Positions 1 through 10,939 of a stretch of 64,000 nt of DNA are shown one piece after another. The stretch's first letter is position 1, and each line of letters starts with the position of its first letter. The notes beneath the pieces are model-generated. The model saw only the letters and a program-made list of their open reading frames with translations. It was not told the origin of the DNA and made no database searches. A program made the translations under genes and the position numbers. The DNA lies in assembly GCA_022702705.1 (NCBI GenBank), contig CM040434.1:53494953-53558952 (forward strand), read 5' to 3'. The stretch is from Papilionanthe hookeriana x Papilionanthe teres (lineage: Eukaryota; Streptophyta; Magnoliopsida; Asparagales; Orchidaceae).

Positions 1-21
1 TCATCAAAAATGAGGTCAACA
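1..21 (-). repeat. Edge of the 3' LTR of element A
   Basis: Bases 1-21 equal bases 19923-19943 exactly and end in the same TCAACA (TGTTGA in sense). The rest of this LTR is off the left side of the window. Confidence 0.9.
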
Positions 22-41
22 AATGGACCCCCAATAGGTGT
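22..41 (-). promoter_or_regulatory. LTR-proximal G-run (polypurine tract position) and 18-nt complementarity site of A
   Basis: In sense this reads as a G5 run directly before the 3' LTR, the place of the plus-strand primer (PPT). It is not a pure purine tract. Bases 24-41 (tggacccccaataggtgt) are the exact reverse complement of 12329-12346 in the 5' leader of the same element. The 42-392 stretch beyond it shows no feature I recognise. Confidence 0.6.
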
Positions 42-392
42 GGTGAGCTGACGAAGCACACCACGCGTATTGGTGTTGACCGAAGCGATCAACAAAACCA
101 ACACAGATGTCCAAGTAACAAACTTAGGACGAAGTAGAAGAATTTCCGCTGGGGAGTGTCAAGTATATCTCTAAGACTGGAGATTCCTGAACTCTCGCTG
201 GGGAAAGGAAAAGGAGGTGAATCCCAAAATCACATGATCTGGGAGAATTTTGATTTTAGATTTTATTTTGTTTCATGTTCAAGTCATGATGTGTGAGTTT
301 AGATTTCAATTTGGAGTTTCAATTTAGATTGAAGTTTGTCAAGATTAATTTGAAGGGATTTGATTCGAAATGAAAATCGGAATTTTGAAGTT

Positions 393-1025
393 TTAGATGT
401 AACATCTTCAACCCCAAAAGAAGATCGAATCGATTGGATTGGATCATTACAATGAGGAAAGATCTCGCAGTAATGCGGTATCGGATGTAAAATCCTTAAC
501 CTCAAGAGTTTGATTTTGATGTATTTCATTGCGATAGTGGAAATGATCCTAAAGCAATGCAGTCTCTGATGTAAAATCTTCAACCCAAAAGTTCGAATTT
601 GATGTATTTCAAGTGCAATAGGAAAGAATCCTAAAGCAGTGCGAGTCTTGGATGTGAAATCCTCGACCCGAAAGTTTGAATTCGATGTATTTCAGTGCAA
701 TAGGAAAGAATCCTAAAGCAAGGCAATCTTGGATGTAAAATCCTCGACCCAAAAGTTTAAATTTGATGTATTTCGAAAGGCAATAGGGAAAGAATCCTAA
801 AGCAGAGTGCGATCTTGGATGTAAAATCCTCGACCCAAAAGTTCGAATTTGATGTATTTCAAAGGCAATAGGGAAAGAATCCTAAAGCAAGCAGGTCTTG
901 GATGTAAAATCCTCGACCCAAAAGTTTGAATTTGATGTATTTCAGATGCAATAGGGAAAGAATCCTAAAGCAAGGTAGCTTGGATGTAAAATCCTCGACC
1001 CAAAAGTTTGAATTCGAATTTTTTG
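393..1025 (-). repeat. About 82-bp tandem array in the 3' untranslated part of A
   Basis: About seven units of 80-86 bp, each starting near GGATGTAAAATCCTCGACCC and ending AAAGAATCCTAAAGCA. Unit starts are near 484, 568, 650, 730, 815, 899 and 980; a weaker copy begins near 393 and the last is cut short. Units 650-980 are the most alike. Tandem arrays in the 3' untranslated region are a known feature of Tat/Ogre elements. Confidence 0.85.
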
Positions 1026-1985
1026 GTAATTGATTTTGCAAAGATTTGTAGTGTTGATTTGAAGAGTGTGGAATTTTGGTGCTTCGAGAATTTCATGAAA
1101 GTTGTAAAAGACTTTCATGGAAGGAAATAGATTAGGAGGGAATATGTAGATGTTACATATCCCATTCGGAAGAGTTGATCGAAAGTTGCTGGTTTGGATC
1201 GAATGTGATTCCTCGCCATCGCATTCGATCCGTGTCAATGGAATCAACCACTTCCATCCTGCATACAAGGGAGAGAATGTAATCGGATTGGATTTGAGAT
1301 TTAGGAGATTGAATTTTGAATTTTCGACCGAGATTCGATTTAAGATCCGGAAGATCGAATTTGAGATTTGATAGAGATTTGGAATCCGGAAAGATCGAAC
1401 TCGAATTTGGAAGGATGAGTTTGAACTCGGTTGAAATTTGATTTAAGATTTGATTTGAAATTTGGAAGATCACATTTGAAATTTGATCGAGAATTTGATT
1501 TAACATTTATGTTGATTTTGTTTATTTTTTGATGATTCAAATTTTATTTTATCGTTTGTTTAATGTTCATGTGAATTTGTGTTTGTCATTTTTCTTTTAG
1601 ATTTTTTTTTTTTTTTAAGGAAAGTTTTCTTTTATTCTCTTTTTTTATTCTTTTTCTCGTTCTTTGTTCGAAGTTCATTTAACTTTAACGGCGTTTCCCA
1701 ATCAATTTGCACAAAAGAGGTGAAGGCCAAAAAATGTGACATGGTCACTTTCATTCCAATCATGTAGAAGATACATCATACATCTTGATCTGGAATATAT
1801 TTCATACAATCCATGTAAACTCAAATCGGATCGTGTATGATCTTTGTCGATCCATCCAAAGAAGCATCCGTCAAAAATCCATGTCCGAATAGTGGGGTAC
1901 ATGGTCAATAACATCACCTTCCAAGCCATCCTTGGCAAGGGTGCCGTATGGATGTACATCGGAGGTGTGATATTTTCCATGTAAC
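1026..1985 (-). other. 3' noncoding part of A between the ALKBH ORF and the tandem array
   Basis: 1270-1510 is made of loose repeats around GATTTGAAATTTGGAAGATCGAA. 1580-1690 is T-rich on plus. A reading frame of about 90 codons is open on minus from 1978 to 1702, directly after the stop of the ALKBH ORF and in another frame; I do not recognise its product and it may be chance. Confidence 0.5.
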
Positions 1986-3469
1986 TCACAACTCGTAAGG
2001 CCGGAGGCTCTCTAGCTCCGGGTCCGGCCGGAAATGGTAAGGTGTCTTCCCGTCGTCCATCCTTCCGAACGTAACCGAGATCCGCTTCACCGGTACTCCC
2101 GGTATGCAATGCTTAGCGATATCCGCTCCGTTGCCCTTCGCATCATGACGGAACCTACCGGTAGTGGTATCTTTACCGGCCCTCGGAACTCACTCCGGGC
2201 CTCGCTATCCGGAGGTCGCATCCGAACATGATGTTACACTCGCTCAGAAAGAGACCGTGCGTAAAGGTCCGACAAAGTCGTGGTGATCTATGTGTGGGGG
2301 TATGCAATCACCCCGTTTGTAGATGTCGATAATGCAGCTATTGGGTATGCAATCCGCTCGGCGTACCCTCCATGTTATCAATCTCTTTACCATTCTCTCG
2401 ATGACTAATGGCATCGGATCCACTCGCCCATGACGGAGTATTCCCGGTGGGTTTCCCTTCCCGTCCTCCGCAAAGTTGTAACAAGCATCCACATTAGTAT
2501 CGTGATTCTTCCCTTCCCTGGCATCCATCTCCGGGGTTCTGAGTATGTGTTTTCCCTTAGGCGGCCCGCTCGGCCCATTCTTTTCAAATCCCGGATGCAA
2601 TCCATGATTTGCTGTTGTTCATACTCTGAGAATACGTCTGTATGTAGCTCGAGGCCCTCCAAGTATATCGATTCGTCTCGCCTTTAATTCTCTCGAAGTA
2701 TTCAAAGGTTTTCTTTTCAACATTCTCGCATTCTCTCCAGCTCGTATTCCGGAATGATCCGCAAATGGCGAGGCCTGGTGACATATTGTGGAATATACGG
2801 TTCAATCCCTTCACGTTCTCCTGCATACCTTGGCTCCTCAGGGATGATGCCTGTCGGGACATTCCCCAGGGTTGCTTCTGCAACAAGGTCTTGCATCATC
2901 GGTGGTTCTATCCGGTGGCGTGGTAGCCTTCTTTCGTCTGATCTTCTGGAGATTTCCTTGGTTCTTTCTGTTATCCTAGGAGCTGGCCTCCTTTCTTCAG
3001 GTTCCTGGTGAACCGGTGTCCTCGAAGTGTATGCACCGACATTAGCAACTCGTCTCGTCGCGCCGATCCGCGCCTAGTTTTGTCAACATCTTACGGATAC
3101 GGCGATTCTTATTTCTTCGTTGCGTTGTCGTGAGAGTAGCTCTTCGAACCTCTCGAATCTCCGTGGGCGCGGCGCCGATAAGCCCGCCTTCTGCCGTAGC
3201 GACTACGTACTTCATTTTCTTATCTTCTTCAATGTTTGTCTTTCTTTTCTTGTTGCCGGATCGGTGGCTCGGGCCACCTACTTTCATCACTCGTCCGTTC
3301 GGGCAGCTCTTCTCGGCCAACCGGGACCCGACCACTTTCCTCGTATCGTAGGCTCCGCCGGTGCGAAATCCGAGTCAATCTCGATTATCGCTCCATCTTT
3401 CACCCTCTTTTCATCGAGTGCAAGGCTTACGCCATTCTTAAAGTTCAGGACCAACCGCCCGTTCGACAT
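1986..3469 (-). pseudogene. ORF1-like/ALKBH9-10-type 2OG-Fe(II) dioxygenase fusion carried by element A
   Basis: This extra ORF lies downstream of integrase, on the element's sense strand. From the ATG at 3469 the first part (SNGRLVLNFKNG, later TTTQRRNKNRRI near 3100) resembles ORF1 of A and B. From about 2660 onward it is a plant ALKBH9/10-type AlkB domain: GLELHTDVF, then CYNFAEDGKGNPPGIL, PNSCIIDIY, PPHIDHHDF with the iron ligands H and D at 2286-2294, SECNIMFG, GNGADIAKHCIPGVP with the distal His codon at 2109-2111, and KRISVTF (2OG-binding Arg region). The stop is TGA at 1986-1988. Family members remove N6-methyl from adenosine in RNA. As assembled, at least five frameshifts break it, and the second Arg of the RxSxTFR motif reads Gly. 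Length, about 490 codons, is plausible for a two-domain protein. Function in the element is inference: removing m6A from its own RNA. Domain identity is secure; activity is unknown. Confidence 0.88.
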
Positions 3470-3779
3470 TTCCCCGCGAAAAGACAAGGAAAAGGATCGT
3501 GGGTCGTACTAAGAACAAGAACATTAAGAAAATGTTTATTAAAGACATTTTTTTTATTCTTATATTTTTAAACTTAACAGGAATGAGGTGGGATAAGATC
3601 AGGTAAAAGATTTTGATTTGGAAAAGAAAGCAAGGAAAATTTTATTATCAAGATTTTATTTATTTTAGCACATTTTATTATTTTTTGGGTTCGGACCCAA
3701 TCATAAGTAATTACTTCGCCCGTGTTTCTTAGGATTGAAGAATTCATTCCTTCGAAACATCAGGTAGCGTAGTACTTTT
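3470..3779 (-). other. Spacer between integrase and the ALKBH ORF in A
   Basis: AT-rich, no ORF or recognisable motif. It would have to hold whatever allows expression of the downstream ORF (splice acceptor, promoter or none). Confidence 0.5.
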
Positions 3780-5034
3780 TTAAGTATCGTCCATTGATCG
3801 AAGCATATGTCGTTCTCCCCGGCAATTCACTAGCCGGTAGGAACCTCCCGAGTATACCGCTTCAACCACAAACGGTCCTTCCCAAGTGGGTTCAAATTTT
3901 CCTCCTATCTTGCGGTGTGCAAGAATAGGTCTTTCGAGAACGAGAACTAAATCACCAACTTTGAAGGTTCTCGGGCGGACCAGCTCTGTCATGAGCTTCG
4001 AACCATCTTAGCTTGGTATAGTTCTAAATTCGTTGCGCCGCAAGTCTTTTCCCTTCCGTGCTCTCTAATTCTTCGAGTCGTAATTTGGCGTTCTCTTCGT
4101 TGTGATTTTACTTGCAACCGCAATTCGAGTGATGGAAGCCGAACCTCTAAAGGTAACACTCGCCTCGGACCCATACACCGCGAGCGTAAGGTGTAGCTTG
4201 CGTGGGAGTTCTGAAGGTTGTCCGGTAGGCCCATAAGGCTTCTAACAACTTCTCGTGCCAATTTCTCTTATTATCGTCCAAGGTTTTCTTTAAGATTTGA
4301 ACGAGAGTTTTATTAAAAGCCTCAGCGAGGCCGTTCGCTCTTGGGTAGTAAATTGTCGAGTATCGCCAGTCGATTCCATGTCTCCTGACAAAATTGTTGA
4401 TTTGCGTGCTTCTGAATGCTGACCCATTATCCGAGATGATCCTGCGCGGCACCACGAAACGGTAGACAACTTGGTTCTTAAAAAACTGTAGCACGTGGTG
4501 TGCTTTCACTTCTCTAAGCGGAACCGCCTCTGCCCACTCGGAAAAGTAATCCGTAGCCGCAAGAATGAAGCGATGTCCTTTTCAAGATGGTGGTTCTATT
4601 GGACCCACTATATCCGTGCCCCAACATTCAAATGGCCACGATGCAATTGTCTGGATGTAACACATTTGGAGGTTGGTGTAGAACCACTCCGTGCACTCGG
4701 CATCGATGACGCCTCTTGGCGATTTTCATGCAGTCGGTCATCATCGAGGGCCGTAGTACCTCTAGTCTTTTAATTTTCATTTTCATCTTCGGACCCGACC
4801 GATGAGCGCCACGAGTCCCGAATACACCTCTTTAACAATTTCACGGGCTTCGGACCCGCTTAGGCACCTTAGCCACATTTGATCAAAAGACCTTCCGTAT
4901 AATGTGTTGTTTATTAATGCGTAGGACGTAGTTCTTTTCTTGATCCGATGGGCTAACGACCTATCATCCGGTAGTTTTCCCGTTTGCGTGTAATCTATTA
5001 GTGGTCGTCGCCAATCTTCCGTGTTTTCCGTCAC
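3780..5034 (-). pseudogene. Integrase domain of element A
   Basis: The zinc-binding N-terminal part starts near 5034 (WLRCLSGSEAREIVKEVYSG, with the HHCC region frameshifted). The catalytic core shows WGTDIVGPIEPP (first Asp, near 4600), SDNGSAF (second Asp, near 4430) and NGLAEAFNKT (Glu, near 4320). The C-terminal part shows FKVGDLVL and FEPTWEGPFVVEAVYSGG (3800-3960), as in gypsy integrases. One stop and at least three frameshifts break it as assembled. It inserts the cDNA into host DNA. It ends the pol polyprotein; the ALKBH ORF follows after a 310-bp spacer. Confidence 0.88.
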
Positions 5035-5099
5035 CGCCGCAATCGATCCTTTTTCTTTTTCTCGATTTATGTATCGTGTCCGTGTCGAACCGTGATAGG

Positions 5100-5660
5100 A
5101 CCTCGACGTCCGTGAACCGACACTTCCACCGATTCATCTTGCAAACGAGCAAATTCTTTTGCGAGACGAGCTAGCGCATCCGCTAAAGCGTTTTCTTTTC
5201 GGGAATTTTGTAGATTGTCACATTTGGAATCTGTTCCAACAACTCGTATGGCATACTCGGAAGTATTGCTCGAGTCTTGGTTTTAAAATTCCGTATCGTC
5301 CGGCGATCCGTTGAATGATTAACCGTGAATCCCCGTAGATGTTGATGTCCGTTATCCCCATTCGAATGGTTAATTCCAATCCCGTTATGAGGGCTTCGTA
5401 TTCCGCTCGTTATTTGTACATGGTTCCGTCAAGTGGTAGGAATATCTTAACATCCCCCGCTCCGGTGTTATAAAGATTAGCCCGATTCCCGCCTTCACGG
5501 CACTATCACTTGCGATTCTTCGTCTTTGTGCGCCGAAGATGCTCCGTCGAAATATAATTCCCAATGCCGATCATCAAGGTCTTCTAGGTTCATTATTTGT
5601 TCATCCGGCAGATCGTCATCGAGAGGAGATTCGCCGCAGAAGGGTGTGCTGCAAGGAAGT
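5100..5660 (-). pseudogene. Second (archaeal-type) RNase H of element A
   Basis: After the ordinary RT-linked RNase H comes a second RNase H: HWELYFDGASSA (first Asp) near 5560, AEYEALITGLEL (Glu) near 5390, YGDSRLIIQRI (Asp) near 5320 and ALADALARLAKEFA (Asp) near 5170. All acidic positions of the fold are visible, but frameshifts interrupt the domain. The presence of this extra aRNH between RNase H and INT is diagnostic of the Tat lineage of plant Ty3/gypsy elements. It degrades the RNA of RNA:DNA hybrids during reverse transcription. Confidence 0.85.
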
Positions 5661-5723
5661 CTGCTAAGACTTGTCCCTTTACGGCACGAAGAGGCACGAA
5701 AGTTATATCGAATTGCAATAATA

Positions 5724-6050
5724 TCATCGACCATCCGGCAAGTCCGCCGAAAGCGTTGGACGAGTCATCAAGTATTGCAATGGATTAAACTTCGAGATTA
5801 GGTTGACCTTATGAGAAAGCATGTAATGTCTGAGCTTTTGAGCGGCGAAGATCAGGGCCAAACAATGCTTTTCAATTGCGGGATACCTTATTTCCGTCGG
5901 CAGCAAACGACGGCTTAAGTAATAAAGAGCATTTTCTTTACCCTCATCATTGACCTGGGCTAACAGGGCTCCGAGAGAGTCGTCTAAAGCCGCGGTATAA
6001 AGTATCGACGGTCTACCCGAGACCGGGGTCGCTAGGACAGGAGGTGTCAT
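5724..6050 (-). pseudogene. RT-linked RNase H of element A
   Basis: Open for 108 codons. It has LYTAALDDSLGALLAQ, ALYYLSRRLLPTEIRYPAIEKHCLALIFAAQKLRHY and LQYLMTRP, the usual RNase H-like segment after Ty3/gypsy RT. In the Tat lineage this copy has often lost catalytic residues; here the TDH-type Asp segment reads SKFNPL, so it is probably a connection domain with the catalytic work taken by the second RNase H. Confidence 0.8.
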
Positions 6051-7408
6051 TAAATATTGTTTAATGTCCTCGAAGGCCTTCTCGGCATTTCTCTTCCCAA
6101 ATAAATTTGGCGTCCTTCTTAACTAGTGCCGAGAAAGGCCGACACCTACTCCGACGAGCTCGAGATAAAGCGTCGAAGGTATGCCGCCTTCCCTTGAAAA
6201 GATCGTAGTTCTTTTAAGGTTTTGGGAGGCGGCATTTCTAAGATAGCTTTAATCTTCTCCGGTCGATTTCAATTCCACGATGTCGGACAACGAATCCTAA
6301 GAATTTCCGGAGGTGACGCCGAAGGCGCATTTTAAGAGATTCATCTTAAGGTTAAATTGTCTTAATCATTCGAAAACAATTCTCAAATCATACAAGTGGT
6401 TGTCCTTTACTTTGCTTTTGATGACCACATCGTCCACGTAGCATTCGACTTGATTGTGGATGAGATCATCAAAAATTCTTGTCATTGCTCTTCGGTAGGT
6501 TGCTCTCGCGTTCTTCGATCCGAATGGCATCATCGTGTAGCAAAATACTCCGATCGGCGTTCGAATGCTCGTAAGCTTTTCATCTTCTGGAGCCATTTTT
6601 ATCCGGTTGTATCCCGAAGATCCATCCATGAATGAGAATATTTCATGTGTTGAAGCGATGTCGATCATTAATTCCGGATCGGTAGAGGAAATTCATCTTT
6701 TGGACATGCCTTGTTTAAATCTCCGAAATCCACACAAATTCCGATCCGACCATTCTTCTTCCCGATCGGTACCACGTTGGCTAACCAAGTCGGGTATTGT
6801 TCTTCACGGACAAAGTTAGCGTCTATTAACTTTTTAACTTCGGCTATGACTTGTTGTTCGATTTCTAGACGCATTCTTCCGGGACCTTGTCCGACCGGAA
6901 CCGAAGCGGGATCCACCCCTAGCTTATGGATCGCGACCTCCGGAGCTAAACCCGGCATCTCATCGTAGCTCCAAGCAAAGCAGTCTTTGAATTCCATTAA
7001 TAACTTGATTATTTCTTCGGAGTCTTCTTTATCGAGTAAAGAGCTAACAAAGGTAGGTCTAGGCTCTTCGCTAGTACCTAAGTTAACTTCCATTAACTCA
7101 TCTATCGTAGATTTGATCTCCTCTTCGAACTCGGTGGAGCGTCTCCAATTTGTAAATCTTCGAGTTCGTCCATAGTTTCCATGCGAGTTTTCATTAGATT
7201 CGCAAGTGACAACCAAGCAAAATTCAGTATCATCAACTGATCCTACTGTGCCGAATCCGAGACCATGCTTCGAATTGGGTGGACGACCGGAATTATTCCA
7301 TAATTTTTCAAAATGTTGAGATTGATCTTTTGTCCACTGTCGAGGTAAGAAACCACGTTGAATTAAATTTTGAACACGAGGAGAGTACCACTCAAAAGGC
7401 AATTCCAT
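6051..7408 (-). pseudogene. Reverse transcriptase of element A
   Basis: The frame is open from 7408 to 6668 (246 codons): an N-terminal extension, FKDCFAWSYDEMPGL, the thumb-proximal segment and NVVPIGKKNGR and DLNKACPKDEFPLP. After a frameshift the palm continues at 6668-6366 with FSFMDGSSGYN, MPFGSKNARATYRRAM and the active-site YVDD (ECYVDDVVIKSK, near 6450). The remaining RT and connection (6051-6365) is in pieces. The CVDFGD motif has Gly where Arg is expected, one of several CTG-to-CCG-like oddities. It copies element RNA into cDNA. Confidence 0.9.
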
Positions 7409-7813
7409 TAATTCGATGAAGTAGCATCTTCAAGTTGTACATTATTTTCGCTTTTGGAGGAAGGAGCACCACGGTAGAATTTGATGGGCTTTGCACCACC
7501 GCTACGTACCTCTTTGACCTCCATACCCTCGATCTTATTAGAATGGATCGGAGTTAGTGGTCATAGTATGTACGTAGTGGTTAATCTTCTCGTACATCGA
7601 TTTGTATTCTTCATTCTTCTCATCTTCGAGAGGGATTCGAATTGCGGCTTCTTCCGATTTATTGTCGTCGCTTCTTGTTTGATTTCTTTTTCTTCTTCGA
7701 ACTATCTTCCCAATCGACATTGATGGTCGGTTTCCTCTCGTCCAATCGTCCTAACGTCTCTACCACGACCTCGTCCCCGGCCTCGTCCTCGGATGCGAGT
7801 TGTGGAGAAACCT
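7409..7813 (-). other. PR-RT linker of element A
   Basis: Low-complexity acidic and basic stretches (LASEDEAGDEVVVETLGRL, then a Lys/Arg-rich run near 7700) are spread over more than one frame, with in-frame stops at the ends of open pieces. In Ogre elements an intron lies between PR and RT; I could not identify splice sites with any certainty here, so the frame changes could be an intron, decay or assembly errors. Confidence 0.45.
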
Positions 7814-8475
7814 TCACCATCTCGCCGTAAGGGAGTGGTGAGTGACTCGTTGGACTAGAACTTCGGGTTCTTCGTTGTCCCGAACTTTCTTTGCTTCATT
7901 TGTTATGGTATCTCCGGAGAAGATCGTTTTCTTCGGTGGTGCATAATAAGCCGCATCTTCATGGATTCCGATTTCATGTACGGAGAACGGTTGTAAGTCA
8001 CCTTTGATACACTCGTTCCCCTCCATCGTAGTATTTTATGCATTGATGTAGAGATGATGGTACCATCCTGTTTTCATGTATCCATGGTCGGCCCAAGTAG
8101 AGCGTTGAACGATGTTTCGAATCAATTATGTGAAATTTCGCGGTTGTCTTTGCTAAGTCACCGGTCTTCATTAAGCAGTGTTATTGAGCCGAGGGCTCTT
8201 TCTCCTTTCTCGGTTGAATCCTCTTAATAACATCTTGTCCGCCTCGAGCTCGCGAGCATCAATTTCCAAGTATGCTAGCGTTCGAAGATTCATTATATTG
8301 ATTGATGCTCCCGGATCCACCAATACTGCGGAGAGCGTAAACTTCCCGATTGTAACCGAAATGTACAACGATCGGTCGTGATCTGTCGTCCCGAGTAATA
8401 GGTCGTCGTCCGTGAAGGTAACACCTCGTTGTTCCTTTAACGAGCAAACCTCATCTAAGGAATCTCCCGCCATTC
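7814..8475 (-). pseudogene. Aspartic protease of element A
   Basis: VCSLKEQRGVTFTDDDLLLG leads into LSAVLVDPGASINIM, the retropepsin active site (D-P-G-A-S), near 8350. LRTLAYLEIDA and GDLQPFSVHEIGIHEDAAYY (7900-8010) follow. Two frames are needed. The same order with clear homology is seen in B at 38440-39110. It cleaves the Gag-Pol polyprotein. Confidence 0.85.
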
Positions 8476-8587
8476 GAGCTAAGCAAATTTCGGATCAAGT
8501 AAGGCCTCGATCGCAGCTTCTCTCATCTCCTTTGATAAGATGAGAGCGTCGTAGATGCTCGGCTGGTCGGTAGTTTCCTAAGATGGG

Positions 8588-9325
8588 CTAGCACGTTGTA
8601 ATCCACTTTGTTTTCATGTGCCTCGTTTTCTTCTCGAATGGGTATTTCTTCCGCCGGGGTTGGTTCTTCCCGAACAACCACCGCTTTCCTTTGTCTTTTG
8701 GACCCATTCTCGGAGGTAGAACTTTTCCACTTCTTAAGTTGACTTCTGTGATTTCTTCTGAATTTAGCATTGAGTTTGCTGGTGTCTCTTCTTGAATCGG
8801 AATGACAGGCTCTTCCGGATTAGCTTCAGAGTCTGAAGGCTCTAACTCTATCGTGACTGGAGCTCCTCGAAACTCGCAGATAGATTCGTTGCTTGTTGAA
8901 CTCTCGTAGCCTCCTTGATGGATGTCTTCTTCGTTATTTTGCTCGTCGAGATCGTGTATGATTTGAGAATTGTCGTTGGTGTCGAAATCGATATCCGGAT
9001 TACCGTTAGTTACGTAATCGTTAGAAACAGTCAAAACATAGCCAACGCCATCACCCTTATCATTATATGATCCCACCGAAGTGAGCAAATAATCATACAG
9101 AGTCAGGGGTTCGAGGGATTTCTCCCCCGAATCAGAAACAACTATCCTAGGATAAGCAGCCCCTAGTCTAGCCTTAGGTGCCTTAGTCCTCTCTTCTTCG
9201 TCGATTTTCTTCTTCTCTTCAATCGTCTCCTGTCGAGGTGGTTCTTCTATCGCAAGTGATAAGTACCGGCTTAACGGGTTTCAAACTCGAATTGAAGCTC
9301 GCACCGAAGCGGTTTGGATGCTCGT
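8588..9325 (-). pseudogene. Gag-protease linker of element A
   Basis: Acidic low-complexity region with SLEPLTLYDYLLTS at its start and EVNLRSGKVLPPRMG (8690-8750) just before the protease, a motif that often precedes PR in this group. The matching region of B is 39222-39737. No catalytic function; probably a spacer in the polyprotein. Confidence 0.75.
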
Positions 9326-10917
9326 CTAAAATCTTTTCGAAGACCTCGTCCAAGCGGTAGTCCATCCATCGTCCGTCGTATAGGGATCTATCGGAATGAT
9401 GGGATCGATCGAGACAACATTGACGGAACCTCCTTTTCGGGGTTCCTTCATGTACTCTTTCGGGATCGTTATATTCCCTTTCCGAAGGTTGTCATCGAGC
9501 CAACTTTCGAAGGTAATGCAATCTTCTATTTTGTGCCCAAGCATCCGGTGGTAAGGGCAAAAGTTGGGATCACCTTTCTTGTTGACTTCCTCTGGTCTTT
9601 TAGGCTCTGGCAGCTGGAAATCTGGAGTCTTCATCAGACTACGGAACATTTTCGGCACTGCTTCATTCTTGAACGGATATTCTCTGCTCAAAAGCTCCCT
9701 TAATGTACGTTGTGGACGAGGTGGTTGTTCATACTGCGGAGATGACTGATAGCTGGGCCGGGGTTGCTGGTAATTCTGTTGTGGTTGCTGCGGCCGTTCT
9801 GGTGGTATTTGCATCGGTTGCTTGCCTTTGTCAACTGCTGCAACGATCCCGGATTTCTTTTCAAAAGTCTTTACAGGCTTTTGTTTGTCCGTCTTGTCGG
9901 CGAAACTTAATTGCTTCGCCTCTTCTTGCAAGCTTCCGGCCTTGCTTAACAACTTCTCAAAAGTCTTAATAGTGAATCCCTCGAGGAGAAGTGCTATCGG
10001 GTCGTGAATGCTTTTAAGTAAAATGCCGATCGCGTGTTGTTCTTGCAGCTTGTGGTTCACACTTCATGCTTAAGTTCCTCCATCGAAGTATGTAATCCAC
10101 CAAAGTTTCATTCGGCTTTTGTTTCTCTACCACTAAATCACCTATAGTGATGTGGTGCCGAGCTCCGGCGAATCGCTCGATGAAGAGGTTTTCTAGCTCC
10201 GAGAACGTCTTCACCGAACCATTTAGTAATTCCGCATACCGGTCGAAGGCGATTCCCGACGGATCGCCGACGAACCGTCGGAAGAGTAATGCATCGCTCC
10301 CGCCGGCATTGCAACAACCGGCACGAAAGTGTGCCACATGCCTGTCGGGGTTCCGGTTCCGTCGAAGGTCTCGAACGGAGGTGGTACGAAGCCTTTCGGG
10401 TATTGGACGACGTCGAATTCTTCGGGTAAGGTCTACCCGTCCGAATGGATGTCCCGCTCTTCGATTGTGCTAGGGCTTCTCGTACTCCGCTGTTCCACCA
10501 AGTTCTTGATATCTTTTTCGAGAATCATACTTTGTGTTGTATCCTTTTTCAGTCGATCATCCCCATCGACGGACGTAATCTCCTTTCCTCCGTCTACAAT
10601 GTGAATGACCTTCGGGGGTGTATCTCCATGTGGTTGTACTTGACTCCGGAGAGTGGCCGGAGCTACGGCCATCTCTTCCATCCTTTTCGCCATTCGAGCG
10701 ATCGTGTCGTCTTTCTCCGCAGGCTGCCTTCTCATTAGTTCCGTCTCCTCTCTTCTGCGGCCGCAGGAGCACCTTGCGAAGCTGATGAAGCTCGTGTCTC
10801 AACCATGTTGATTTCTGCGTATTCGTCGTCCATGGATTCCGATGAATCAATCTCGTCTCCGAACTTTTCTTCTCTTTCCTTTGCCAATCGTCGGATATCG
10901 GTTCTCAACTTTTCCAT
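9326..10917 (-). pseudogene. Gag (capsid) of element A
   Basis: The retrotransposon-gag core is at 10337-10014: FRAGCCNAGGSDALLF, GIAFDRYAELLNGSVKTFSELENLF and HHITIGDLVVEKQKP. It continues in another frame at 10060-9326 (244 codons) with EQHAIGILLKSIHDPIALLL, a Pro/Gln-rich tract, EYPFKNEAVPKMFRSLMKT and CPYHRMLGHKIEDC, which stands where a zinc knuckle would be. The N-terminal part (10917-10735) is charged. It forms the virus-like particle. Confidence 0.87.
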
Positions 10918-10939
10918 GACATCTTCTAGCGGGGCTTTC

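Noticed and set aside
393..1025. The tandem array as a CRISPR array
   Set aside because: Units are about 82 bp with no distinct spacers, in a plant retrotransposon.
299..1540. Several overlapping open frames in the 3' part of A
   Set aside because: They follow the tandem array and repeated GATTTG words; no protein-like content.
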